From: Amycolatopsis sp. NBRC 101858
Lineage (GTDB): Bacteria; Actinomycetota; Actinomycetes; Mycobacteriales; Pseudonocardiaceae
Assembly: GCF_030269325.1 (NCBI RefSeq)
Contig: NZ_BSTD01000004.1
Location: 1,026,458 to 1,090,457, forward strand
Length of the DNA: 64,000 nt
Direction of reading: 5' to 3'
Shown here: in pieces, positions 19,149 to 27,829 of the stretch
How positions within the stretch are numbered: position 1 is the first letter of the stretch
Layout of the letters: the number at the start of each line of letters is the position of its first letter
The notes under the pieces: model-generated
Database searches by the model: none
The model's input: the letters and a program-made list of their open reading frames with translations, nothing else
What the model was told of the DNA's origin: nothing
Made by a program: the position numbers and the translations under genes

Positions 19149-19949
19149 TCACGTGACCCAGCGCCGGAAGCCGCCCTCGGCATTGATGACCTGACCGGTG
19201 ATCCACTGGCTGTCGTCGGAGGCCAGCCACCGGACGAGCCGGGCCACTTCGGCCGGGCTGCCCCACCGTCCCGCGGGCAGGGCACGCCCGACGCGTTCGG
19301 TGAGATCCGGCTCCGCCCATCCGGTGTCGACCGGTCCGGGGTTGAGCGTGTTGACCGTGATCCCCCGGTCGGCCAGTGCGTCGGACAGGCTGAGGGTCAT
19401 CTGGTGGATCGCGCCCTTGCTGATCGCGTACGGCAGCTCCTGGCTCATCGGCGCCAGGTGCTGACCGGAGGTGAACAAGATGATCCGCCCGCCGGAGCGC
19501 TCGTCGTCGTGAGCGGCGGCGAAGGCCTGGGTCAGCAGCACGCTCGCGCGGGCGTTCACCGCCCAGGTCAGGTCCAGCTCGGCGGCGGTGACGTCGGTGA
19601 GGCTCTGGTTTGAGCTTCGAGCGTGGTTGGCGACCACCACATCGACCGCGCCGAACGCCTCCGCGGCGGCGCCCACCACCAGCCCGGGCGCCTGCGGGTC
19701 GGCGAAGTCGGCCGCGATGTGCCGCAGCCGGTGCCCCTCACCGCCGAGCAGTTCCACGATTCCGGCATCGCCGGCAGGGTCGGTTCCCCATGGCTGTTCC
19801 GCGTCGTGCGGGGACCACGAATGCACGAGCACCGAGGCGCCCGCTGCCAGCATCTCCCTGGCCACCGCGAAACCGATGCCCGCGCGGCGGCTGACTCCGG
19901 TCACCACCGCGACCCGGCCCTCCAGCGAGCCACCGGATCCGACGCTCAT
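19149..19949 (-). CDS. Short-chain dehydrogenase/reductase
   Basis: A 266-aa classical SDR. ATG 19949 gives the usual start just before the Rossmann motif VTGVSRRAGIG; longer starts up to 20003 add a non-conserved extension. The catalytic serine lies in LFTSGQHL and the Tyr-Lys pair in YAISKGA; the NAG-type strand reads VVANHARS. The C-terminal AEGGFRRWVT is near-identical in form to 3-oxoacyl-ACP reductase-like SDRs (FabG group). Substrate unknown. Confidence 0.85.
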   Translation of the reverse strand: MSVGSGGSLEGRVAVVTGVSRRAGIGFAVAREMLAAGASVLVHSWSPHDAEQPWGTDPAGDAGIVELLGGEGHRLRHIAADFADPQAPGLVVGAAAEAFGAVDVVVANHARSSNQSLTDVTAAELDLTWAVNARASVLLTQAFAAAHDDERSGGRIILFTSGQHLAPMSQELPYAISKGAIHQMTLSLSDALADRGITVNTLNPGPVDTGWAEPDLTERVGRALPAGRWGSPAEVARLVRWLASDDSQWITGQVINAEGGFRRWVT

Positions 19950-19984
19950 CTCGCCACTCACCACGCCGTGAACCCTAGCCACGA

Positions 19985-20023
19985 CCGCGCCCGCCGGGTC
20001 CACAGTGGACGCGGCGGGCGCGG
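19985..20023. terminator. Hairpin after the trypsin-like protease gene
   Basis: A 12-bp outer stem (19985-19996 with 20012-20023) encloses a second 6-bp stem (19998-20003 with 20005-20010). It begins 11 nt beyond the protease stop on the minus strand, a good position for a terminator of that gene. Confidence 0.7.
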
Positions 20024-20033
20024 GCCGAACGGC

Positions 20034-20735
20034 TCAGACCCCCGCGGTCTGGGAGATCCAGTCGCGGTACTTCGTGATGTTGATGTACGCCGTGTACGAC
20101 TGGCGGTCGCTCGTCGAGGCGACGCCGACCTGCTTGCCGTTCGCGTACATCGGGCCGCCCGAGTCGCCGCCTGCCGTGATGCCGTCGCCGCGGTTCGCGC
20201 ACACCGAGACGCCCGCCGCGCCGTCCGGGCAGTCGATCGACGTGACGCTGACCTTCGCGACCTTCAGCAGCTGCGACTGGCACTCGATCTCGGGCTTGTC
20301 CGTGCAGGTCGCGCCCCAGCCGTAGACCTCGGCCTGGTCGCCCACCTTCACGTCGCCCTCGCTGCCCAGCGGCGCGTACTCGGTCTGCACCTGCTGGTCG
20401 ATCTGCACCAGTGCGATGTCCGAGTCCGGTGCCTCGTGCACGGAGGTGGCGTTGACCGTGGTGCCCTTCGTCTGGTCCAGGTCGCCGACGTGGAAGCTGA
20501 TCGCCTGGCCGTTCGCGCCCTGCGTGCAGTGGCGGGCGGTGAGGACCCAGTCCGGCGCGATGATCGTCGCCGAGCAGATCTCCTGGCCACCGGCGAACAT
20601 CCGGGCCGCCGAGTGGAGCGAGTCGGCATTGCTGCCGTCGATGATGGCCGGCTGGGCGGCCAGGGACGGTGCTGCGGCCGCGAGTGCCGAGAGCAAAACA
20701 CCGGAGACGACTACGCCGGTTCGCGCGATACGCAC
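20034..20735 (-). CDS. Secreted trypsin-like serine protease (S1 family)
   Basis: A 233-aa protein with a signal peptide (cleavage probably after SLAA, near residue 27) and a chymotrypsin-fold domain. The triad is visible as His69 (TARHC), Asp106 (DSDIAL) and Ser192 (GGDSGGP); cysteine pairs C54-C70, C144-C152 and C169-C179 are likely disulfides. The residue six before Ser192 is Ile, not the Asp of trypsin, so specificity is uncertain. GTG 20735 was chosen for the basic signal start; AGGAGG lies 11 nt upstream. There is little room for a propeptide. Confidence 0.88.
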   Translation of the reverse strand: MRIARTGVVVSGVLLSALAAAAPSLAAQPAIIDGSNADSLHSAARMFAGGQEICSATIIAPDWVLTARHCTQGANGQAISFHVGDLDQTKGTTVNATSVHEAPDSDIALVQIDQQVQTEYAPLGSEGDVKVGDQAEVYGWGATCTDKPEIECQSQLLKVAKVSVTSIDCPDGAAGVSVCANRGDGITAGGDSGGPMYANGKQVGVASTSDRQSYTAYINITKYRDWISQTAGV

Positions 20736-21008
20736 TTTAGGATCAACCTCCTGCCGCGGACCGGGGTCTCGCGGTGACGTGTAGTGAAGGACGCACCTAC
20801 CGTCACTGCTGTGGGTGAATCTCCGGAACCCGCCGATAGTCGGTTGATCCAAAACGCGACTTTCGTCGTGAGCTGTCCGGCGTACCGGGCGCCATGTTCT
20901 GGCTCGCTGTCTCGAATGTGCGCGAACCGCTCACGGGCCGCGGCCTCGCCCGGCTACAGTCCCGCTGCTTGGTTCCGCCTGGGGGCGGCCGCGGGAACGG
21001 GGTGCTCG

Positions 21009-23765
21009 ATGGGTCCTGAAGTGCGGTTCCACCTGCTCGGACCGCTGGTCGTGACGGTCGACGGGAGGCCGGTGCCGCTCGGCGGGGCGAAGCAGCGGGT
21101 CCTGCTGGCCCACCTGCTGCTCAACGCGAACCGGACGGTCCCGCCCGGGCAGCTGGTCGACACGATCTGGCCGGGCGACCCGCCGACGTCCGCGACCGCC
21201 AACCTGCAGACCTACGTGTGGCGGCTGCGCCGGCTGCTGCCGGAGGGGCCCATCCTGCGCACGCAGGGGCCCGGCTACTCGCTCGTCGTCGACCCCGGCG
21301 TGGTCGACGCCCACCGGTTCACCCGGCTCGTCGCCGACGCCGCGCGGGCCGCCACCCCGGAGACGGCGCTGAAGCTGCTCGCCGAAGCGGAGTCGCTGTG
21401 GCGCGGCGACCCGCTCGCGGACCTGCCGGGCACGCCCGCCTGGGACGCCGAGCTCGGGCGGCTCGCCGAGAACCGGCTGGCCGCCGTCGAGGAACGGCTT
21501 TCGCTGCAGGTGCGGCTGGGGCGGCACGACCCGGCGATCGCCGAGCTCACCGTGCTGCTGGCCGAACACCCGTACCGGGAACGGCTCTGGCAGCAGTACC
21601 TGCTCGCGCTCACCGGCGCGGGCCGGCGGGCCGAAGCGCTGCAGGCGTACACGACCGCCCGGGAACGCCTGGTCACGGAGCTGGGCGTCGAGCCAGGGCC
21701 GGAGCTGAGGGCGGTGCAGGCCGCGATCCTCGCGGGCGAACCGGTTGCGGCGCCGCCGGCGGTTCCGCCGCCACCGCGGCAGCTCCCCGCGGACCTGCCC
21801 GACTTCACCGGCCGCGCGGAGTACGTCCGGGAGCTGGAAACCGCGCTGGGCCCGGCGCCGGTCGTCCTGACCGGGGCACCCGGGACCGGCAAGACGGCGC
21901 TGGCCATGCACGTCGCCCACCGCGTCGCGGACCGGTTCCCCGACGGGCAGCTGTACGTCGACCTCGCCGGCACCGGCACGCCGCGCGACCCGGCCGAGGT
22001 GCTCGCCGACTTCCTGCACGCCTTGGGCGTCACCGGGAACACCGTCCCCGCGGGCCTCGGCCAGCGGGCCGCGTTGTTCCGTTCGCGACTGGCCGGCCGG
22101 CGGGTGCTGCTGGTGCTCGACGACGCCGCGACCGCCGCGCAGGTCCGCCCGCTGCTGCCCGGGGACGCCGGGTGCGCGGTGCTCGCGACGACCCGTGGGC
22201 GGCTGCCCGAGCTGGCGGGCGCGAAGCACGTCGAGCTGACGGTGTTCGGCGAGCACGAGGCTTCGCGGTTGCTGGCCGGGGTCGCGGGCGTCGACCGGGT
22301 CGTCGGCGAGCCGGCCGAGGCGGCGGCCATCGTCCGCTGCTGCGGGTACCTGCCGCTGGCGATCCGCATCGCCGGCGCGCGGCTGGCCGGGCGCCAGGCG
22401 TGGAGCCTGCGCACGCTGCACGACCGGCTGGCCGACGAAGCCGGCCGGCTGAGCGAACTGCGCGTCGGCGACCTCGGCGTCCGGCCGAGTTTCGAGCTGA
22501 GCCTGCGGCAGCTGCCGGCCGACGCGCGGACGGCGTTCTGCCGCGCGGCGGTGCTGGGCGCGCAGGATTTCCCGAGCTGGGTGGTCGACGCGCTGCTGGA
22601 CCGCGACGGCGCGCACGAGGTGCTCGACGTGCTCGTCGACGCGAACCTCGTCGCGTTGGCGGGACGGGATTCCAGCGGCGCTCCCCGGTACCGGCTGCAC
22701 GACCTGCTGCGGTGCTACGCGGCGGAACTGCTGGCGGCGGAGCCTTCATCGGCGCGGCGCGAGACCCTCGCCCGGGTGCTGACGGTGTTGCTGGCCATGG
22801 CGAAGACGGCCGCGGCGGGCCTGCCCCCGGCGTTCGGCGCGATGACCGGGCCGGCGGTCGGCGAGCCGGTCGCCACGGCCGGGCCGGGCGCCGACCCGCT
22901 GGGCTGGTTCACCGCGGAACGCAAGCTGCTGGCGGCCGCGGTCCAGCTGGCCGCGGACGCCGGCCTGGACGAACTGGCCTGGCAGCTGACCGCGACGGCC
23001 GTCCCGTTCTACGACCTGCGCGGCGCGTACGACGACTGGCGCCGCAGCCATCTGACGGCGCTGGCGGCGGCCGAGGCGGCGGGCAACGTCGCGGGGGCGG
23101 CGGTCCTGCACCGGGGCCTCGGCCAGGTGCGGCTGTACCACGACGACTACGCGGCGGCGGTGACGGACATGGAGCGTTCGGCTTCGCTGTTCGCCTCGCT
23201 CGGCGACGTGCGCGGGGAAGCGCTCGCGGTGGCGGGGCTCGGCACGGTGGCGCGGGTCCGCGACCGGCCGCAGGAGGCGCTCGGCTTCTACCGCCGGGCC
23301 CTCGCCGGCCTGGAGCGGGCCGGCGACCGCCGGGGTGTCGCGCAGGTGCGGAATTCCCTGGGGACGACGTACGCGTCGCTGGGTTCGTTCGCGGAGGCGG
23401 GTTCGTGGCTGCGCCAGGCGCGTGAGCTGGCCCGGGAGATCGACGACCCGCACCGCGAGGCGAAGGTCCTCACCGAGCTCGGCACGCTCCACCGGGACAC
23501 GGGAGCGCTGCCGGAGTCGTTGACGTGCTTGCGGCTGGCGTTGAGCATCCTCGAGGAGCTGACCGACGAGCGGTGCAGCGCGTACGCGTTGCTGGGCATC
23601 GGGCAGACGTTGCTGGCGGCGGGCGAGCCGGTCCAGGCCCGCGGGGTGTGCGACCGCGCGTTGCGGGTGTTCCGGGAAACCGGGAACCGGCAAGGGGAAA
23701 CGACCGGGCTGGAACTGCTGGAGCAGGTGCAGCGGCGACGGACCCCCTCGGCCGCGCGGAGCTAG
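21009..23765 (+). CDS. AfsR/SARP-like regulator with BTAD, NB-ARC and TPR regions
   Basis: A 918-aa regulator from ATG 21009. Residues 5-95 form an OmpR-type winged helix (LGPLVVTVDGRPVPLGGAKQ..), residues 96-245 a bacterial transcriptional activation domain, and an NTPase of the AP-ATPase/NB-ARC group follows, with Walker A GAPGTGKTAL near residue 288 and LLVLDDAATAAQVRPLL as Walker B. The C-terminal third (about 700-905) is helical repeats of TPR type. Such proteins switch on secondary metabolism or morphogenesis genes. It stands next to several secreted-protein genes but no biosynthetic cluster is visible. Confidence 0.9.
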   Translation: MGPEVRFHLLGPLVVTVDGRPVPLGGAKQRVLLAHLLLNANRTVPPGQLVDTIWPGDPPTSATANLQTYVWRLRRLLPEGPILRTQGPGYSLVVDPGVVDAHRFTRLVADAARAATPETALKLLAEAESLWRGDPLADLPGTPAWDAELGRLAENRLAAVEERLSLQVRLGRHDPAIAELTVLLAEHPYRERLWQQYLLALTGAGRRAEALQAYTTARERLVTELGVEPGPELRAVQAAILAGEPVAAPPAVPPPPRQLPADLPDFTGRAEYVRELETALGPAPVVLTGAPGTGKTALAMHVAHRVADRFPDGQLYVDLAGTGTPRDPAEVLADFLHALGVTGNTVPAGLGQRAALFRSRLAGRRVLLVLDDAATAAQVRPLLPGDAGCAVLATTRGRLPELAGAKHVELTVFGEHEASRLLAGVAGVDRVVGEPAEAAAIVRCCGYLPLAIRIAGARLAGRQAWSLRTLHDRLADEAGRLSELRVGDLGVRPSFELSLRQLPADARTAFCRAAVLGAQDFPSWVVDALLDRDGAHEVLDVLVDANLVALAGRDSSGAPRYRLHDLLRCYAAELLAAEPSSARRETLARVLTVLLAMAKTAAAGLPPAFGAMTGPAVGEPVATAGPGADPLGWFTAERKLLAAAVQLAADAGLDELAWQLTATAVPFYDLRGAYDDWRRSHLTALAAAEAAGNVAGAAVLHRGLGQVRLYHDDYAAAVTDMERSASLFASLGDVRGEALAVAGLGTVARVRDRPQEALGFYRRALAGLERAGDRRGVAQVRNSLGTTYASLGSFAEAGSWLRQARELAREIDDPHREAKVLTELGTLHRDTGALPESLTCLRLALSILEELTDERCSAYALLGIGQTLLAAGEPVQARGVCDRALRVFRETGNRQGETTGLELLEQVQRRRTPSAARS

Positions 23766-23771
23766 GCCGGG

Positions 23772-23811
23772 GCGGTGGCCGGGGGGACGCTGCCCCGCGC
23801 CCGGCCACCGC
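23772..23811. terminator. Hairpin between converging afsR-like and CHAP genes
   Basis: A 12-bp stem (23772-23783 with 23800-23811) with a 16-nt loop starts 7 nt after the regulator stop and ends 18 nt before the end of the opposite gene. Confidence 0.65.
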
Positions 23812-23828
23812 ACCCCCAGTGCGGCGGA

Positions 23829-24335
23829 TCAGTTGCTGTTGCCCGGCTTCCAGCCCAGGTAGCTGCCGAAGTAGCTCTGCTTCGCGTGTCCGATCGCGCC
23901 GTTGACGCTCGTCGCCCAGACGCCGCCGCTGCCGTCCGCGATGCCCACGTGGCCGTACGCCGAGATGTTCCAGAACACGAACGCGCCCTTCGGCGGGGTG
24001 CCCGTCGTGTGGCGGGCGCCGTCGGAGGACCGCCAGTGCTCGATCGCGCTCGCGTGGTGCGTCGTGCGGTTCCACGCCAGGCGCGCGGCCTTCTCGCAGT
24101 AGCCCTGGTACGCCGTGCTGCCGTTGCGGCTCGAGTACCACGCGATCGCCTGCGTCGCGGTCCGGGCGGCGGCCAGTTCGGCGGGCGAGTCGACGATCAC
24201 CGCGGCCGGGTCGGCGATGTCGGCGGCCGTCACCTCCGCGTAGACGTCGGCCGGCGCGGGGGCGGCCGTGGCGACGGTCGCGCCGCCGAAGAGCAGGGCG
24301 GCCGAGAGCGCCGCCGCCGGGTAGATGCTGCGCAT
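23829..24335 (-). CDS. Secreted CHAP/NlpC-P60-like protein
   Basis: A 168-aa exported protein with a signal peptide ending near ATAA (residue 25). The mature part looks like a cysteine peptidase or amidase of the CHAP/NlpC group: Cys80 in YQGYCEKAARLAW and His129 in YGHVGIADG, with the FVFW strand between. Close actinomycete relatives are annotated only as secreted or CHAP proteins. It may cut peptidoglycan, but the third catalytic residue is not clear to me. Confidence 0.7.
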   Translation of the reverse strand: MRSIYPAAALSAALLFGGATVATAAPAPADVYAEVTAADIADPAAVIVDSPAELAAARTATQAIAWYSSRNGSTAYQGYCEKAARLAWNRTTHHASAIEHWRSSDGARHTTGTPPKGAFVFWNISAYGHVGIADGSGGVWATSVNGAIGHAKQSYFGSYLGWKPGNSN

Positions 24336-24426
24336 GGGTGGATCTCCCTCAGTGGACGGGGTTGCGACCGGGACGACCCTGCGCGCGGCCCCTACACGGC
24401 CACTACACCCGCGCTCTCACGCACTT

Positions 24427-24488
24427 CACAAAAAACAATGTCCGCGCCGCCGATACGCGTGACAAATTTCCGGGCCACAAAAAATGCG
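24427..24488. promoter_or_regulatory. AT-rich divergent promoter region with CACAAAAAA repeats
   Basis: CACAAAAAA occurs at 24427-24435 and 24476-24484, 49 nt apart, inside an AT-rich patch that stands out from the surrounding GC-rich DNA. It lies between divergent genes for two secreted proteins and may bind a regulator or an Lsr2-like protein. Confidence 0.35.
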
Positions 24489-24554
24489 TAATGGCCGGTT
24501 GGGAAGTTTCCGCCTAGCATCCGAAACGCCGTTCGACGACGAAAGGACCCAGCG

Positions 24555-25145
24555 ATGACGGAAACCCTCGTGCGGAAAAATCGGTTCCTGGGAATGGGGC
24601 TGGCCACGCTGCTCGCGGGCGCGGTGGCGGTGCTTTCCGCGGGACCGGCCGCGGCGGCCGAGAAGTCGCTCACCTACAAAGGCGGTTTCCCCCTGATCGG
24701 CGACCAGCAGGTCACCGTGGTGGTCAAGGCGGACATCCCCGCGACCGCGACGGCGGGCACCCCGGTCTCGGTGCCGTTCAGCCTCGACGTCGACGCCGGT
24801 CAGGCCGCCGGTGACGGCCTGCGCCTCGTCGGTGCCACCAAAGTCTCCGGCACGATCGCGTCGAAGGTGAACGTCGCGATCGGCGGGCAGTCGGTGGCCA
24901 TCCCGATCGACCTGCCGATCCCGGAGACGCCGGTCCCCGCCGAAGGCAGCCTGAAGTTCACCGCGCAGGGCCAGGTCGACTTCACCATCCCGGCCGGCAC
25001 CCCGGCGGGGGAGGCGACCAGCAGCGTCGACTCCGCGGCGACCACCCACGTCGTCACCGACAGCAGCCTCGGCGAGTTCGACGTCGACCTGACGCTCGAC
25101 CCGCCGGACCAGGACGCCACCCTCGGCACCACGACGGTCGGCTGA
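24555..25145 (+). CDS. Secreted DUF6801-like protein
   Basis: A 196-aa protein with a signal peptide (hydrophobic segment about 12-36, cleavage after AAAA). The mature part starts with LTYKGGFPLIGDQQVTVVV, a pattern I associate with the DUF6801 family of actinomycete surface proteins, and continues as an all-beta domain rich in Val, Thr and Pro. No catalytic residues are evident. It may be a cell-surface or cell-wall beta-sandwich protein. A strong hairpin follows the stop. Confidence 0.7.
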   Translation: MTETLVRKNRFLGMGLATLLAGAVAVLSAGPAAAAEKSLTYKGGFPLIGDQQVTVVVKADIPATATAGTPVSVPFSLDVDAGQAAGDGLRLVGATKVSGTIASKVNVAIGGQSVAIPIDLPIPETPVPAEGSLKFTAQGQVDFTIPAGTPAGEATSSVDSAATTHVVTDSSLGEFDVDLTLDPPDQDATLGTTTVG

Positions 25146-25149
25146 CCCG

Positions 25150-25190
25150 CCGCCGCGGCCCGCCGGAATCCACCCGGCGGGCCGCGGCGG
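25150..25190. terminator. Hairpin terminator after the DUF6801-like gene
   Basis: A 17-bp perfect stem (25150-25166 with 25174-25190) with a 7-nt loop, starting 4 nt after the stop. Confidence 0.85.
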
Positions 25191-25340
25191 ATGCCGGAAT
25201 CCGGCACCCGGGAACTGCCGGGATCCGCCGGAACCGTTCCCTCCCAACGTGATCCTCCCTTAGTAGGTACCGGTTCCCCGGCCGGGCGCGGAGTATTCCG
25301 TGCCACCACGTCGAATCGTCACCGGCTGGAGGACCACTTC

Positions 25341-25928
25341 GTGAAAACCACATCAGGAGTCCTGCGTGGACTCGCGGCGGTCTCGGCCGCGGCGGCCGCC
25401 GTCGTCGCGCTGCAGGCACCCGCCGCCGCGGCCGCCGCGCGGACCGATCTCGGCATCACCATGCAGGCCCAGCAGAAGGACCAGTGGTGCTGGGACGCCA
25501 GCGGCAACACCATCGCCGACTACTGGGGACATTCGCTTTCCCAGACGCGGTTCTGCCAGATCGCGCACAACGAATCCGGCAGCGACTGCGCGAACAACCA
25601 GGGATACCTGTCCGATCAGCAGCGGGTGTTCCGCTCCCTGGGATTCGCGAATGTCGGGTCCTACAACTCGAACGGGCAGGTCCTTTCCTTCGCCACCATC
25701 AAGAACCAGATCGACGCGGGGCAGCCGATCGGCACGCGCATCGGCTGGCGGTCCGGCGGCGGCCACATGCACGTCCTTTACGGCTATGACAATTCGAGTG
25801 GCGCGACGAGGGTGGAATACGGCGATCCGTGGCCGGACAACAGCCGGTACAACTCGATGAACTACGACACCTACCGGTCGAACAACCAGTTCCAGTGGAC
25901 GCACACGCTGTACGGGATCGAGGGATGA
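25341..25928 (+). CDS. Secreted papain-like cysteine protease (AvrRpt2/C39-like)
   Basis: A 195-aa exported protein starting at GTG 25341 with GGAGG 9 nt upstream. After a signal peptide (about 1-33) the domain opens with QQKDQWCWDASG, where Cys50 is the nucleophile, followed by a histidine in GGHMHVLYGYD (His142 or His144) and Asp162 in YGDPWP. This order fits the papain-like PF12385/C39-like group that includes AvrRpt2. Two further cysteines (72 and 83) may form a disulfide. The stop overlaps the ATG of the next gene (ATGA), so the two products are probably made together. Confidence 0.8.
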   Translation: MKTTSGVLRGLAAVSAAAAAVVALQAPAAAAAARTDLGITMQAQQKDQWCWDASGNTIADYWGHSLSQTRFCQIAHNESGSDCANNQGYLSDQQRVFRSLGFANVGSYNSNGQVLSFATIKNQIDAGQPIGTRIGWRSGGGHMHVLYGYDNSSGATRVEYGDPWPDNSRYNSMNYDTYRSNNQFQWTHTLYGIEG

Positions 25929-26689
25929 GCGTGCTGAAGAAGGCGATGGGCGCGGCCGTGCTGGCCGGCGCCGCGATGCTCACCACGGCCGGCGCCGCGG
26001 GCGCGGCGACCGGACCGGCCGGCACCCCGACGGCGGCCGACACCGCCGCGATCGGCCAGGTCACCGGCGGCAAGGCCACCCTCGACCGGCTCGCGACGAC
26101 GAAGTTCCCCGGCGCCCACGCGGCGGCGGCACCGGCGGCGAAGGCCGACCCGAGCACCCAGGTCGCGGTCTACGAGCCGACGGCGGCGTTCGTCGCGGGG
26201 ACTTCGGACGTCCCGGCCGCGCTCGCCTACGTCGCGGTGCCGGCGCGAACCGGCGACGGCACGACGGCGACGGTCTGGGCGGAGCGGCAGGGCGCGGCCT
26301 GGACCGTCGTGAACGTCGCGTCGGGTGACTACGAGAAGAAGTACGCCGCGGCCGCGGCCGGTGGTTACCTGTTGCACGAGCCGCAGGTCAACGCGTGGTA
26401 CGCGGTGCACGGCGACGCGGTCACGGTGCTGGACGGCTCGGTCACCGGGCTGGCCGCGGGCACGACGCTGAGCGTGCGCGACTACCGCGCGGCGCTGCAC
26501 GAGCGGTACGCGGACAAGCTGCCGGGCTCGGCATACGACCGCGACGGCGCGGGCGGCGGCTACGGCGGCCGCGAGCGCGCGGTCCCGGCGGCGGACCCCG
26601 GCGACGTGCCGGTGCTGCCGTTCGTGCTCGGCGGGGTTCTGGTGCTGGTGGCCGGCGGGGTCGTGATGCCGCGGCTGCGGCGGCGGTAG
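25925..26689 (+). CDS. Membrane-anchored partner of the cysteine protease (unknown function)
   Basis: A 254-aa protein with a signal peptide at residues 1-28, an Ala-rich extracytoplasmic domain of about 190 residues, and a C-terminal transmembrane helix (about 229-249) followed by RLRRR inside the cell. I recognise no family. The ATG at 25925 overlaps the protease stop by 4 nt. The pairing suggests a chaperone, propeptide-like inhibitor, anchor or substrate for the protease. Context is the only support for a shared function. Confidence 0.75.
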   Translation: MSVLKKAMGAAVLAGAAMLTTAGAAGAATGPAGTPTAADTAAIGQVTGGKATLDRLATTKFPGAHAAAAPAAKADPSTQVAVYEPTAAFVAGTSDVPAALAYVAVPARTGDGTTATVWAERQGAAWTVVNVASGDYEKKYAAAAAGGYLLHEPQVNAWYAVHGDAVTVLDGSVTGLAAGTTLSVRDYRAALHERYADKLPGSAYDRDGAGGGYGGRERAVPAADPGDVPVLPFVLGGVLVLVAGGVVMPRLRRR

Positions 26690-26696
26690 GACGGCC

Positions 26697-26723
26697 GGGG
26701 CCGCCGGCTCGCCTGGCGGCCCC
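26697..26723. terminator. Hairpin after the protease/partner pair
   Basis: A 9-bp stem (26697-26705 with 26715-26723), 8 nt after the partner gene stop, followed by TTGG. Confidence 0.6.
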
Positions 26724-26731
26724 TTGGCAGG

Positions 26732-26743
26732 TGATCATGATCA
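26732..26743. promoter_or_regulatory. Palindrome TGATCATGATCA upstream of the Lrp gene
   Basis: A perfect 12-bp palindrome 14 nt before the chosen start of the Lrp/AsnC gene, in AT-richer DNA. Lrp-type regulators usually bind in front of their own genes. Confidence 0.45.
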
Positions 26744-26757
26744 GGTCAGAATGCGCC

Positions 26758-27789
26758 ATGCCCGTTTCCCCGGCCGCCCAGCCGGAGCCGGTGCGGCCGA
26801 GTGGTCCGGACCTCGCGCTGGTCGAGGCGCTGCAGCGTGACCCGCGGGCGCCGTGGACGCGGATCGCCGCCGCCGTCGGGACCGATGCCACGACCGCCGC
26901 CCGGCGGTGGGACCGCTTGCAGGCGGCCGGGCTGGCCTGGCTTACCGCCTACGTCACCGCGCCGACCACCACCGTCGGGTACGTCGACGTCGCCTGCCGG
27001 CCGGATGCCCTGGCCGGGCTGACCCGGGAGCTGTGCGGCTGGCCGTCGGTGTTCAGCGTCGAACGCACGACCAGCCGGTTCTCGCTGTTCCTCTCCCTGG
27101 CCGCGCGCGACCTCGACGCGCTGGACGGGCTCGTGACCGGCCGCCTCGGCGCGCTGCCCGGCGTGCGCGAGGTCCGGTTCGCCGTCGCCACGCGCGTCTA
27201 CCGCGAGGGCAGCGGCTGGCTGGTGAACGCGCTGGCCCCGGAACAGCGCGCGGTGCTCGACGAGACGGCCGTGCAGGCCCGGCTGGTCGTCCCGCAGCAG
27301 TGGGACGACCGGGACCTGCGCGCGCTCGTCGAGTCCCTCGGCGAGGACGGCCGGCGCAGCTACGCCGAGCTGGCCCGCGACTGCCGGATGAGCGAGTCGG
27401 CCGTGCGCCGGACGCTCGCCCGGATGCTGCGCAACCACGAGCTCGACTTCCGCTGCGACCTCGCGCACGTCCCGGCGGGCTGGCCGGTGATCGCGGGCTA
27501 CCGCCTCGACGTCGCGGCCGGCGACCTCGACCGCGCCGGGACGGCGATCGCGCAGCTGCCGGAAACGCGGCTCTCGGCCGCGGTGGTGGGGGAGGGCAAC
27601 CTGGTGGTGTCGGCTTGGCTGCGGGAGCCGGCCGGCTGCCCGGCCTACGAGACGCGGCTGGCGGCCGCGGCCCCGGGCGCCCGCGTCCTCGACCGCGCGA
27701 TCACCCTGCGGATGCCGAAGCGGATGGGCCGCCTGCTCAGCCCGCACGGCCTCGGCGGCACCCACCAGGCGATCATCCCGGCCGCGTAG
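26758..27789 (+). CDS. Double-module Lrp/AsnC-family regulator
   Basis: A 343-aa protein made of two Lrp/AsnC units. Each unit has an AsnC helix-turn-helix (LVEALQRDPRAPWTRIAAAVG near residue 22; VESLGEDGRRSYAELARDCRMSESAVRRTL near 190) and an effector-like alpha-beta domain. ATG 26758 was preferred over in-frame ATG 26737 because the intervening codons (AGG, TCA) are atypical and the palindrome covers the earlier ATG. Such tandem regulators control amino acid or catabolic genes. The alditol oxidase gene follows on the same strand after 40 nt and may be a target. Confidence 0.8.
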   Translation: MPVSPAAQPEPVRPSGPDLALVEALQRDPRAPWTRIAAAVGTDATTAARRWDRLQAAGLAWLTAYVTAPTTTVGYVDVACRPDALAGLTRELCGWPSVFSVERTTSRFSLFLSLAARDLDALDGLVTGRLGALPGVREVRFAVATRVYREGSGWLVNALAPEQRAVLDETAVQARLVVPQQWDDRDLRALVESLGEDGRRSYAELARDCRMSESAVRRTLARMLRNHELDFRCDLAHVPAGWPVIAGYRLDVAAGDLDRAGTAIAQLPETRLSAAVVGEGNLVVSAWLREPAGCPAYETRLAAAAPGARVLDRAITLRMPKRMGRLLSPHGLGGTHQAIIPAA

Positions 27790-27829
27790 GGTCGGACGCG
27801 GGGATCCGGCACGGTGGAAGGACAGTCAG

